The position numbers were made by a program, and so were the translations under genes. A stretch of 16,084 nt of DNA from DASPXY01 sp038227745. Lineage in GTDB: Bacteria; Planctomycetota; Planctomycetia; Gemmatales; Gemmataceae. The notes under the pieces are model-generated. The model was not told the origin of the DNA. It saw only the letters and a list, made by a program, of their open reading frames with translations, and searched no databases. Below, in pieces: positions 1 to 8,807 of this stretch (the stretch's first letter is position 1; each line of letters begins with the position of its first letter). The DNA lies in NCBI GenBank assembly GCA_038227745.1, contig JBBRPS010000137.1:1-16084 (forward strand), read 5' to 3'.

Positions 1-2
1 AC

Positions 3-2147
<2,145 letters not shown>

Positions 2148-2346
2148 AACGGGTCCACATCGACCTCCCCTCAGAGTAGTCTTCGTCTCTCATGCCCCTA
2201 TCATTTTCCGCGTGTTAAAATCCTTCTTAGTTGTCCCACCCCACTACCCACCGGGGCACGGCCCTCACTCCGGTCGGGGGCGGCTCCCTGCCGATCGAAT
2301 CGCGACGGCACGCACCACCGTTCCCAGACGACGAGAGGTATTGCGC

Positions 2347-3279
2347 ATGTTGCGGCGGTATCCGCGTACGGCGGCCCTGTTCCTTCTCCTGAACGTCGCC
2401 GACCTGGCCTTGACGTGCCACCTCCTCCGCATGAGCGCCGGGGAGGTCTACGAGGCCAACGGGGTCGCGGCCGCCGTGCTGGAACATTTCGGCGTGGCCG
2501 GCCTGGCCGCGTTCAAGGCGTTCGTCGTGCTGCTGGCCGCTATTCTCGTGGCGGTCGTCGCCGCCTACCGTCCGGCGGCGGCGCAGCGGCTGGCGGCCTT
2601 CGGCTGCGCCGCTGTCGGCGCCGTCGTCCTCTACAGCCTCGCGCTCTGGGGGTGGGTGGGAGCGCAACCCCGAGCGACCTGGGGGCAGGGCATGGCCGAG
2701 ATCGAGCGGCAGGCCAAAGACCTCGACCGGCGCCAGCGGAATCACGCCGAGTTCCGGGCTGACCTGGAACGGACGATGGCGGCGCTCGCCGCGGGCCAGT
2801 GTACCCTGCGCGAGGCCGTCGCGCGACTGCGGGCCACGGTCGGAGGTAAGGACCCATCCGTCGTCGCCCTGTACCGGAGTGCCGTGGATACCAAGTCCGA
2901 CGCGGAGTGCCTGGCCGCCATGACCGTCAACGCCGCCATCGTTCAGCTTTACGAGGAAGGCTCCACGGCGGGCCGTCGGCGAGTGCATGAACTGCTGGGC
3001 GCCTACCGGGCCGAGTACGGCCCGGAGCTGTGTCCCTACCTGCTCGCGACCGTCGAGGAATTCGAGCCGGGGCGCCCGGACGAGCGCCAGACGGTCGCGG
3101 CTGCCCCCCTGCCGGAGGTCCCGCATACGTCCGGCGGCGGGTGGGGGATGAACGGCGGCAGCCCTCGATGTGCTCCGCGCGGCCGCCACTACACTCGGGG
3201 TTGGCCGCGCGCGCCGCACGGCGGCCGGTTCAATCGACGCCGGGCGGCTTTCGGAACCCTTCCCCCTTCGGCGATGTGA
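2347..3279 (+). CDS. DUF5658-like membrane protein with unassigned C-terminal domain
   Basis: Function unknown. ATG 2347 is chosen because a purine-rich stretch (gagagg, 2333-2338) precedes it and the protein then begins directly with a hydrophobic helix; a GTG at 2212 in the same frame would add 45 low-complexity residues. Three membrane segments are visible at about residues 8-27, 52-73 and 83-105. The pattern LLLNVADLALTCHLL...EANG...FKAFVVLLAAIL resembles DUF5658, a small three-helix family. A charged soluble part follows (about 115-240). It includes LAAGQCTLREAVARLRAT, which recalls a Gemmata-type domain with a LAAGRLTLxEAAARFR motif (from memory, unverified). The last 70 residues are basic and low in complexity, and may be a degenerate or read-through tail. 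The total is 310 aa. It stands alone between ppk1 and the restriction-modification genes. Confidence 0.65.
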   Translation: MLRRYPRTAALFLLLNVADLALTCHLLRMSAGEVYEANGVAAAVLEHFGVAGLAAFKAFVVLLAAILVAVVAAYRPAAAQRLAAFGCAAVGAVVLYSLALWGWVGAQPRATWGQGMAEIERQAKDLDRRQRNHAEFRADLERTMAALAAGQCTLREAVARLRATVGGKDPSVVALYRSAVDTKSDAECLAAMTVNAAIVQLYEEGSTAGRRRVHELLGAYRAEYGPELCPYLLATVEEFEPGRPDERQTVAAAPLPEVPHTSGGGWGMNGGSPRCAPRGRHYTRGWPRAPHGGRFNRRRAAFGTLPPSAM

Positions 3280-3364
3280 CACAGCCGGTGCGCGGTGAGC
3301 CAGACGGACCCGCGCTCTCGCTCCCAAGTCGGTGGCTCCCGGCAAGTCCAACGCGAGCCGCTGC

Positions 3365-3393
3365 ATGACGGTGTCTGACAACTCCCCTATACT
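3365..3393 (+). promoter_or_regulatory. Candidate sigma70 promoter for the restriction-modification genes
   Basis: ATGACG (3365-3370; 4 of 6 to TTGACA) and TATACT (3388-3393; 5 of 6 to TATAAT) are separated by 17 nt. Transcription would start near 3400 and leave a leader of about 190 nt before the methyltransferase. The -10 shares cctatact with the stronger nuo promoter. An alternative or second start could use TACAAT at 3509-3514, which lacks a good -35. Based on sequence match only. Confidence 0.35.
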
Positions 3394-3531
3394 CCTGCGA
3401 ATCAACATCGCGTTTCATGGTCTTTCCCGATATGACCCGCCGCCGTCCGCCCGCGGCGGCCAGGAACGCACTTTTCTTGCTTTCAATACCACCGAACGGT
3501 CGATAGAGTACAATTGTCCCCACTCTGGACA

Positions 3532-3546
3532 GTTGGCCATGCCAAC
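3532..3546. promoter_or_regulatory. Short inverted repeat, possible operator
   Basis: GTTGGC and GCCAAC are separated by cat, 46 nt before the methyltransferase start. Restriction-modification genes are often autoregulated, so an operator is conceivable, but no controller-protein gene is visible nearby and a 6-bp repeat can occur by chance. Confidence 0.2.
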
Positions 3547-3592
3547 AAGGAGGAGTCGGCGAGAACATCGCAAGGCAAGGGAGTGATCGCGC

Positions 3593-4657
3593 ATGGACAG
3601 AGGATCGTCTGACGTGGTGCTGGGGATTGACCTGTTCGCCGGGGCGGGTGGCCTGACCCTTGGCCTGAAGCAGGCCGGGGTCAAGACGGTGTGTGCGGCG
3701 GAGAGGGACGCCCACCGGGTCTGCACCTTTGCCAAACACACTCCGGCCGCGGACCTCCTGGCCGCCGACATCCGGCAGGTAGACTTCTCCCGCTACCGGC
3801 GAAAAGTGGACCTCGTCTACGGCGGTCCCCCGTGTCAGCCTTTCTCCTCCGGCGGCCTGCGGAACGCGGCGGCCGACCACCGTGACATGATTCCTTCCTT
3901 CATCCAGACCGTGAAGGAGGTTCAACCGCTCGCCTTCCTCATGGAGAACGTGCCGGGACTAGTCGCGGGTGACCGGGCGGCCTACCTGTCCCGCATCCTC
4001 GCCGCGTTCCAGGAATTGGACTACCGGGTCGCCTGGAAGGTGGTGAATGCGGCTGACTTCGGCGTACCGCAAAAGCGCCGCCGTCTCTTCGTCGTCGGCA
4101 TGCGCCACCGCCGCTTCCGGTTCCCGAAGGAGACACACGGCCCCGCCCGTAAGCACCCGCACGTTGCCGTCGCGGACGTCCTGCCGCCTCACCAACTCGG
4201 GGCGGCGAACCCGTCGAAAGTCTTCTACGCCAAGACACCCGACCTCCGGCCCAGCCCCCACGACGGCCACCTCTTCAACGGCGGGGGCAGGCCCATCGAC
4301 CGCAGCAAGCCCTGCCACACCATCCTCGCCTCCGCCGGCGGCAACAAGACCCACTTCTTCGATGAACTCGCCCTGGTGCCCGCGTACCACCGTCACCTCC
4401 AAAAGGGGGGCGCGCCGAGAAACGGCACGCTGCCCAGCGCCCGCCGCCTCACCGTCCTGGAGTCCGCCCTCCTCCAGACGTTCCCCGCGGACCTCGTCTT
4501 TGCCGGCCCCCGGAGCAGCCAGTATCATCAAGTGGGCGACGCCGTACCGCCGCTGCTCGCCGCGGTCCTCGGCAAGGCACTCGTCGCGCAGATGCGCGGC
4601 GACGCCACGGAAGCCCCGGCCGAGTCCGACACCGTCGAACAAGGACTCCTCTTCTAA
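3593..4657 (+). CDS. DNA (cytosine-5-)-methyltransferase, type II restriction-modification
   Basis: Transfers a methyl group from S-adenosylmethionine to C5 of cytosine in a specific site and so protects host DNA from the linked nuclease. The 354-aa protein has the C5-MTase motifs in order: motif I DLFAGAGGLTLGL (13-25, AdoMet), motif IV GGPPCQPFSSGG (77-88) with catalytic Cys81, motif VI ENVPGL (118-123), and motif VIII QKRRRLFVVG (160-169). A variable target-recognition region spans about 180-283. Motif IX RRLTVLESALLQTFP lies at 284-298 and motif X QYHQVGDAVPP at 310-320. The target sequence cannot be read from the protein. The stop overlaps the next start (TAATG), so it is probably co-translated with the endonuclease. 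The pairing with vsr fits a 5-methylcytosine mark. Confidence 0.95.
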   Translation: MDRGSSDVVLGIDLFAGAGGLTLGLKQAGVKTVCAAERDAHRVCTFAKHTPAADLLAADIRQVDFSRYRRKVDLVYGGPPCQPFSSGGLRNAAADHRDMIPSFIQTVKEVQPLAFLMENVPGLVAGDRAAYLSRILAAFQELDYRVAWKVVNAADFGVPQKRRRLFVVGMRHRRFRFPKETHGPARKHPHVAVADVLPPHQLGAANPSKVFYAKTPDLRPSPHDGHLFNGGGRPIDRSKPCHTILASAGGNKTHFFDELALVPAYHRHLQKGGAPRNGTLPSARRLTVLESALLQTFPADLVFAGPRSSQYHQVGDAVPPLLAAVLGKALVAQMRGDATEAPAESDTVEQGLLF

Positions 4658-5745
4658 TGGCCGCCAGGAACCTGCAGGTCGAAGAAGCAGTCACCCATGC
4701 GCTCGAACGGATAGACCATTTCTTCTCCGGCGGGGAGGTCGTGCTGCCGGCCGCTCCCCACCGTCGCGCGTGCGAGGACTTGCTGGAGGGGCAGAGGGCG
4801 AGTGTCAAAGTCGCGGCGATGTTCTTGATGTTCTACTGGTTACGGGAGGAAGGCTGGGACCGTGACTCCGTGCCCGTGGGGACCAGGGGCACCTACGGAG
4901 ACAAGCGGCTGTCGGAAGAACTGACCCTGAGGCACATCACTCTCCACGATAACATCACCGCGTTCGCGGAAAACCTGGGCTGGAAGGGCAACGTGCGCAA
5001 CGTCCGGCTGTCGCGCGACCCGCGGTTCAATGACTTCCTGGCGAGCGTCGCCGACGCCAAGCCGCAAGAGCGGGCCAGGATCGCCGACTTCTTCGCCCAG
5101 CGCTTCGCCGAATCGAGGAGGGAGAGCCCGCCGTTGCCGCCCGTCGGGCCGGATGTCCTCACTTTCGTCCGCGCCAAGGCCCTGTTCTACGCCCTGCTGG
5201 AGACGCCGTCCGAAGGCCACATCCAGCAGTTCCTCGTTGTCGGCCTGCTCCATGAATACCGCCGCCGGCACGCGATCGAGGTCGTGACGCACCACCCTCA
5301 CGCCGCCGACACCTACGATGACACCGCCGGCGACATTGAGGAGTTCCATGAAGGCCATTTGCTCCGGGCGTACGAGGTCACCGTCAGGCCGGACTGGCAG
5401 AACCGCATTTCCAACTTCCAGCGGAAGATGGACCGCTGCGGGCTCACGAAGTACGTCCTCCTTGCCGCCGGCATCAACGACGATGACCAGTGGGCCGTCC
5501 CAGCAAGGATGGCCCTGTCCCTGGAGGCGTACGGGCGCGATATTGCCGTCGTGGACATCCGCGATGTCCTCAACTTCCTCGCAGCCGAACTGACGCCGCG
5601 AGAACTGCGGGCGGCCGTCAACAGGACTTACGAGTACCTCTCGGATCCGAAACTCTGCGGCCGCGATGACTTCAAGGCCCTGTACCGTGAGGCCGTCCGG
5701 GGTTGGCTGGACACGGTCCACGAAGCCACAGGAGGGCAGGGATGA
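4657..5745 (+). CDS. Probable type II restriction endonuclease (DUF4928/SacI-like)
   Basis: The position between a C5 methyltransferase and vsr, with 1-nt and 4-nt overlaps, strongly suggests the cognate nuclease. The 362-aa protein has a helical N-terminal half with the block TRGTYGDKRLSEELTLRH (77-94), then ITLHDNITAFAENLGWKGN (94-112). From memory this resembles DUF4928 proteins and, more loosely, the layout of SacI. The second half offers a plausible PD-(D/E)XK core: Asp226 in AGDIEEF, then Glu240 in RAYEVTVR on the next strand. The usual lysine of ExK is a threonine here, so the active-site assignment is uncertain. No membrane or signal segment is seen. Alternatives are a different nuclease fold or a non-catalytic accessory protein. 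The translation site probably relies on aagga at 4641-4645 and coupling to the methyltransferase. Confidence 0.7.
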   Translation: MAARNLQVEEAVTHALERIDHFFSGGEVVLPAAPHRRACEDLLEGQRASVKVAAMFLMFYWLREEGWDRDSVPVGTRGTYGDKRLSEELTLRHITLHDNITAFAENLGWKGNVRNVRLSRDPRFNDFLASVADAKPQERARIADFFAQRFAESRRESPPLPPVGPDVLTFVRAKALFYALLETPSEGHIQQFLVVGLLHEYRRRHAIEVVTHHPHAADTYDDTAGDIEEFHEGHLLRAYEVTVRPDWQNRISNFQRKMDRCGLTKYVLLAAGINDDDQWAVPARMALSLEAYGRDIAVVDIRDVLNFLAAELTPRELRAAVNRTYEYLSDPKLCGRDDFKALYREAVRGWLDTVHEATGGQG

Positions 5746-6191
5746 TGGAGCGCGCACTCCGAAAGCTCCTGAAAGGGGGACGGTTCGAGAACGTCCCCGA
5801 GGGGCATTCCCTGCGGATGAAAGCGATCCGCGAGAAGGGAAACAAAAGCACGGAAACGCGCCTCCGGGGCATGCTCGTCCGTGCAGGCCTTCGTGGCTGG
5901 CGGGTCCATCCGAAGGGCCTGACCGGCAAACCGGACTTCCTGTTCCCCGTGGCTCGCGTGGTCGTCTTTGTGGATGGCTGCTTCTGGCACGCCTGCCCAC
6001 GGTGTGGCCATGTCCCGAACGTCAACAAGCCCTACTGGAAGGCGAAAATCGAGCGGAACAGGCAGCGCGACCTCCTGAATACCCAGCGCTTGCGGGAGGA
6101 GGGTTACCGCGTCCTGCGCTTGTGGGAACACGATCTGCAAGAGGCACCGGGCGCCTGTATCCAGCGGCTCACGGCCCTCCTGGAGGATTGA
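5742..6191 (+). CDS. vsr: Very short patch repair endonuclease
   Basis: Vsr nicks next to the T of T:G mismatches produced by deamination of 5-methylcytosine and starts their repair to C:G. The 149-aa protein shows the family core: MKAIREKGNKSTETRLR (26-42), GKPDFLFP (62-69) with catalytic Asp65, and VFVDGCFWHACPRCG (75-89) with His83 and zinc-type cysteines 80, 85 and 88. It also has YWKAKIERNRQRD (98-110) and YRVLRLWEHDL (122-132). The final cysteine ligand of E. coli Vsr is His130 here, a variation I believe is common in the family. Tandem ATG codons stand at 5742 and 5745; the first overlaps the endonuclease stop as ATGA and is served by aggaggg at 5730-5736. It is the third gene of the restriction-modification unit and ends tail-to-tail, overlapping the DUF4058-like gene by 23 nt. 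Confidence 0.94.
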   Translation: MMERALRKLLKGGRFENVPEGHSLRMKAIREKGNKSTETRLRGMLVRAGLRGWRVHPKGLTGKPDFLFPVARVVVFVDGCFWHACPRCGHVPNVNKPYWKAKIERNRQRDLLNTQRLREEGYRVLRLWEHDLQEAPGACIQRLTALLED

Positions 6192-6939
6192 CCCCCGCTT
6201 CCAGAACCCGCCGCCAGCGGCGCGGCACGGCGGCGAAGGCCGCCTGGTACGTCGCCTCCAGGGGGACGAGGATGTGCGCCCCCGGCTCCAGGAACAGCGG
6301 CATGTCCGGCAACACGTCCCCCACCGCCACCGGCTCGACGTACGCGCGCACCGCCAGGCCGCTCTCGTAGGCGGCGAGCGTCAGCGGCCTGTCGAGGGCA
6401 GCGGTTTCCTGCCCCGCGACCTCGTCCCAGATGGCGGCGTGTATCCCGTGCTGGTCGCGCGGGCCGGGCGGATGCAGGTCGAGAATGAGCAGGTGAACGC
6501 GCTTATCGAGCAGTTCGGCGGCCTTCTCCACGAACGACCGCAGCGCGTTACGGCTCGCCTTGTTGCCCGGCGAGACGACCTCCACCAGCGCCGCGAGCCG
6601 ATCGCCACTCACGTGCCGCACGGCGACGCTGTCCTGCTTGCGGCGGTAGAACTCGAATTCCGCCTCGGCGGTGAAGCGGACTTTCGGGGGCGTGGATGAC
6701 AGCAGGCCTGCGCCGCCGTCCGACGCAGAAACGGCTTCGCTACCATCGGCGACCCTCTCCCCTGTCTTTGGGAAGGCCAGTACGTCCGGGGTGACGCGAA
6801 CTGTCTGCGATTCGATAAGCGCGTAATAGTCATCCGGCAGCAGGCCGCGGTTCAGGACGCGCGCAATCTCGCCGATCCACGAATGCTGCAAGTCGTGGAA
6901 GATCCCCGCCTCAACCCGCGTCCAGTCATGAACCGGCAT
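6169..6939 (-). CDS. DUF4058-like protein, function unknown
   Basis: A 256-aa soluble protein beginning MPVHDWTRVEAGIFHDLQH, followed by LNRGLLPDDYYALIE (29-43). This start resembles a family abundant in planctomycetes and cyanobacteria and usually labelled DUF4058 or hypothetical (from memory). A PD-(D/E)XK/Uma2-like pattern can be seen: Pro-Asp 51-52 in TPDVLAF, then LVEVVSPGNK (118-127) with Glu120 and Lys127. Nuclease activity is not established. The middle (about 58-88) is a low-complexity linker. The start at 6939 is supported by ggaggg read on the minus strand (+ strand ccctcc, 6946-6951). A TATAAT at 6979-6974 lies 35 nt upstream. It is divergent from nuoA, converges on vsr, and is probably a single-gene unit. 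Confidence 0.75.
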   Translation of the reverse strand: MPVHDWTRVEAGIFHDLQHSWIGEIARVLNRGLLPDDYYALIESQTVRVTPDVLAFPKTGERVADGSEAVSASDGGAGLLSSTPPKVRFTAEAEFEFYRRKQDSVAVRHVSGDRLAALVEVVSPGNKASRNALRSFVEKAAELLDKRVHLLILDLHPPGPRDQHGIHAAIWDEVAGQETAALDRPLTLAAYESGLAVRAYVEPVAVGDVLPDMPLFLEPGAHILVPLEATYQAAFAAVPRRWRRVLEAGVNPPGGP

Positions 6940-6973
6940 GGCTTTCCCTCCGCACGCGAATCCCCCGCCTGCG

Positions 6974-6979
6974 ATTATA
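6974..6979 (-). promoter_or_regulatory. -10 element for the DUF4058-like gene
   Basis: On the minus strand this reads a perfect TATAAT and would start transcription about 28 nt before the start codon at 6939. No recognisable -35 stands 16-18 nt further upstream, so this is a half-match only. Confidence 0.35.
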
Positions 6980-7074
6980 CCTCCGAAGCGCCGCGTCCCA
7001 CACGATTCATTGCCCCTGCCGCCGAGGCGCTCCCAGATCTCGTCTAGAGCGGGTTCCGGCTCCCTGGCCCCTTC

Positions 7075-7102
7075 TTGACCCCGCGCGCGCTCCTCCTATA
7101 CT
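7075..7102 (+). promoter_or_regulatory. Sigma70-type promoter of the nuo operon
   Basis: TTGACC (7075-7080; 5 of 6) and TATACT (7097-7102; 5 of 6) are spaced by 16 nt. The predicted start is near 7109, leaving a leader of about 118 nt before nuoA. It is the strongest promoter match in the window and is positioned correctly for the complex I operon. It is back-to-back with the minus-strand -10 at 6974-6979. Confidence 0.6.
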
Positions 7103-7134
7103 GAAATGACAGCAACGGCACCTGGTGACAGAAG

Positions 7135-7194
7135 CTCGACCTCAGGTCGGGTTTCTTTTTGCCCCAGTTCGTGAAAAAAGTCACAAAGTGGGGC
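7135..7194 (+). promoter_or_regulatory. Structured leader of nuo mRNA: two consecutive hairpins
   Basis: Hairpin 1 pairs cgacc (7137-7141) with ggtcg (7145-7149) around tca. It can extend by a wobble and a C:G pair to 7135/7151, and is followed by tttcttttt (7152-7160), a terminator- or attenuator-like layout with a weak stem. Hairpin 2 pairs gcccca (7161-7166) with tggggc (7189-7194) and, inside it, gtga (7171-7174) with tcac (7181-7184). Both lie in the predicted 5' leader of nuoA. No known riboswitch class is recognised. Confidence 0.35.
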
Positions 7195-7226
7195 GTCAGG
7201 TCCGCAAGCCGCGGCGAAGGGAGGGG

Positions 7227-7634
7227 ATGGTGCAACCGCCTGTCGAGCCCTTTGACCTCAGTGCGTATTTCCCGATCTTTCTCTACCTCGTGGTAGTCGT
7301 GGGCTTTGCCTTCGTGACGCTCATCATGGCGCACACGATCGGCCCGCGCAAGGACACGCCCGTCAAGCTGATGACCTACGAATCGGGCATGGACCCCATC
7401 GGCGACGCCCGGCAGCGCTTCGACGTCAAGTTCTACTTGATCGCCATCATGTTCCTGGTGTTCGACGTCGAGTTGCTGTTCCTCTACCCGTGGGGCGTGA
7501 TCGCCTACTCCGAGTCGCTCGGCCTACCCGCGGAGTTCAGCTTCCCGGTGTTCTGGTCGGTGCTGGTCTTCATCGGCCTGCTGCTGCTGGCGTACGTCTA
7601 CGACTGGCGGAAGGGGGTGTTCCGATGGCGGTGA
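7227..7634 (+). CDS. nuoA: NADH-quinone oxidoreductase subunit A
   Basis: Small membrane subunit of complex I, next to the quinone chamber with NuoH and NuoJ. The 135-aa protein has three membrane helices, at about residues 14-36, 70-91 and 103-124. It carries the family signature YESGMDPIGDARQRFDVKF followed by YLIAIMFLVFDVELLFLYPW. The start is either ATG 7227 or GTG 7230. The Shine-Dalgarno-like gggagg (7219-7224) lies only 2 nt from the ATG but 5 nt from the GTG, so the GTG may be the real one. First gene of the operon; its end overlaps nuoB by 10 nt. Confidence 0.97.
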   Translation: MVQPPVEPFDLSAYFPIFLYLVVVVGFAFVTLIMAHTIGPRKDTPVKLMTYESGMDPIGDARQRFDVKFYLIAIMFLVFDVELLFLYPWGVIAYSESLGLPAEFSFPVFWSVLVFIGLLLLAYVYDWRKGVFRWR

Positions 7635-8209
7635 AAGTGCCGGAAAACGTGGTGCTGAGCCGGCTCGACCACCTGGCGAACTGGGTGCGGGCCAACAGCC
7701 TGTGGCCGATGCCGTTCGCGACGGCGTGCTGCGGCATCGAGCTGATGGCGACGGGCGCGGCGCGCCACGACATCGCCCGCTTCGGCGCCGAGGTGATGCG
7801 CTTCAGCCCGCGGCAGTGCGACGTGATGATCGTGGCCGGCCGGGTGGTGATGAAGATGTTGCCGGTGCTGCAGCGCATCTGGCTGCAGATGCCCGAGCCG
7901 AAGTGGTGCATCTCGATGGGCGCGTGCGCCTCGTCGGGTGGCGTCTTCGACACTTACGCGGTCGTGCAGGGGGTCGATCGGTTCATTCCCGTGGACGTCT
8001 ACGTCCCCGGCTGTCCGCCGCGGCCGGAGCAGTTGATCCAGTCGATCATCGACCTGCAGGACCGGATTTACAAGACGGGCACGCTGAACGGCAAGGAGTT
8101 CGCTAGGCGGACGGAGTACGACGGGCCGCAGCCGGTGGCGTTCGCCCCGGGCAACGCGACGACGGCCCCGGGCGATTTTGAAACGTCCACGCGGGTGCGC
8201 GAGAAGTGA
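7625..8209 (+). CDS. nuoB: NADH-quinone oxidoreductase subunit B (N2 cluster)
   Basis: Peripheral-arm subunit that carries the terminal [4Fe-4S] cluster N2, which reduces quinone. The 194-aa protein has all four ligands: the tandem cysteines 35-36 in TACCGIEL, Cys101 in SMGACASSGG and Cys130 in VPGCPPRPEQ. The blocks LMATGAARHDIARFGAEVMR and EPKWCISMGA are as expected for the family. ATG 7625 lies inside the end of nuoA and is preceded by aaggggg (7611-7617), so translation is probably coupled. The C-terminal 40 residues are a variable Pro/Ala/Thr-rich tail. A palindromic element separates it from nuoC. Confidence 0.98.
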   Translation: MAVKVPENVVLSRLDHLANWVRANSLWPMPFATACCGIELMATGAARHDIARFGAEVMRFSPRQCDVMIVAGRVVMKMLPVLQRIWLQMPEPKWCISMGACASSGGVFDTYAVVQGVDRFIPVDVYVPGCPPRPEQLIQSIIDLQDRIYKTGTLNGKEFARRTEYDGPQPVAFAPGNATTAPGDFETSTRVREK

Positions 8210-8217
8210 CACGCCAG

Positions 8218-8241
8218 GCCCACGGGTGGCAACCCGTGGGC
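8218..8241. repeat. Palindromic intergenic repeat, copy 1
   Basis: A perfect 10-bp stem, gcccacgggt (8218-8227) with acccgtgggc (8232-8241), around a 4-nt loop. It lies 8 nt after the nuoB stop and ends 12 nt before the nuoC ribosome site (aggagg, 8253-8258). The 24-nt unit is identical, in opposite orientation, to the one between nuoG and nuoH. No poly-T follows, so it is not a classical terminator. It looks like a REP-type scattered palindrome. Confidence 0.8.
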
Positions 8242-8264
8242 TTCTCACAAGTAGGAGGTCCGGC

Positions 8265-8768
8265 ATGTCCGAGCCTGCTTACGAGGCGAAGCTGAAAGAG
8301 CGCTTCGGCGCCGATGGCTTCACGACGTCGCAGTTCCGCGACAACCGCCGCGTCGTCGTCAAGCCGGACAGACTTTACGCTTTTCTGGAATGTCTGAAGG
8401 GCGAGTGCAGCTTCGACATGCTGGCGGAGCTGACCGCCGTGGACTACCTCAACTACCCCGACGCGCGCGACCGCTTCGGCGTGGTGTACGTACTGCTGAA
8501 CACGAAGACGGGCGAGCGCGTGTTCGTCAAGACGTACCTGAACGAGCCGGAGCTGACGCTGCCGTCGGCGTTCCCGCTGTGGAAGGGAGCCGACTGGCTG
8601 GAGCGCGAGGTCTACGACATGTACGGCATCGTCTTCGACGGCCACCCGGACCTGCGCCGCATCCTGATGCCGGAGGAGTTCACCAGCTATCCGCTCCGCA
8701 AAGACTACCCGCTGCGCGGCCGCGGCGAGCGGCACAACTTCCCCGTCATCACGCGGGCCGAGAGCTAA
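8265..8768 (+). CDS. nuoC: NADH-quinone oxidoreductase subunit C
   Basis: Peripheral-arm subunit (30 kDa type, no cofactor) that packs against NuoD and NuoB. The 167-aa protein shows the family signature WLEREVYDMYGIVFDGHPDL and then RRILMPEEFTSYPLRKDYPL. It is a stand-alone NuoC, not fused to NuoD as in E. coli. ATG 8265 has a clear aggagg 6 nt upstream. Its final codons AGC-TAA fall inside the segment shared between palindrome copies 2 and 3, so the repeat appears to supply or abut the stop codon. Confidence 0.97.
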   Translation: MSEPAYEAKLKERFGADGFTTSQFRDNRRVVVKPDRLYAFLECLKGECSFDMLAELTAVDYLNYPDARDRFGVVYVLLNTKTGERVFVKTYLNEPELTLPSAFPLWKGADWLEREVYDMYGIVFDGHPDLRRILMPEEFTSYPLRKDYPLRGRGERHNFPVITRAES

Positions 8769-8793
8769 AGCCCACGGGCCGCGCCCCGTGGGC
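8763..8793. repeat. Palindromic intergenic repeat, copy 2 (variant)
   Basis: gcccacggg (8770-8778) pairs with cccgtgggc (8785-8793) around a 6-nt GC loop, giving a 9-bp stem. The 16-nt stretch 8763-8778 (agctaaagcccacggg) is an exact reverse complement of 15015-15030 at copy 3, so the shared unit extends beyond the stem. It lies across the nuoC stop and 15 nt before nuoD, whose ribosome site gggagg (8797-8802) follows at once. Confidence 0.75.
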
Positions 8794-8807
8794 CTGGGAG
8801 GACCGAG

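Larger units (their letters stand above)
3280..3592. other. Intergenic leader upstream of the methyltransferase
   Basis: This 313-nt gap holds no convincing gene. It contains a candidate promoter (3365-3393), a GC-rich 7-bp hairpin (arms 3439-3445 and 3454-3460, 8-nt loop), a second isolated -10-like TACAAT (3509-3514), and a small inverted repeat GTTGGC-cat-GCCAAC (3532-3546). A purine-rich site (aagggag, 3576-3582) serves the ATG at 3593. A 15-codon frame at 3539-3586 (MPTRRSRREHRKARE) follows no clear ribosome site and is not called. Confidence 0.5.

Noticed and set aside
2227..3408. Minus-strand open frame of 393 codons opposite the membrane protein gene
   Set aside because: The plus strand has coherent membrane helices and a DUF5658-like pattern; the minus-strand product is Arg/Gly/Pro-rich without motifs.
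3539..3586. Possible 15-codon leader peptide before the methyltransferase
   Set aside because: No ribosome site at a suitable distance and an Arg-rich random-looking product; not enough to call.
8218..8241. Palindrome copies as intrinsic terminators within nuo
   Set aside because: No T-run follows any copy, and termination inside the operon would separate essential subunits.
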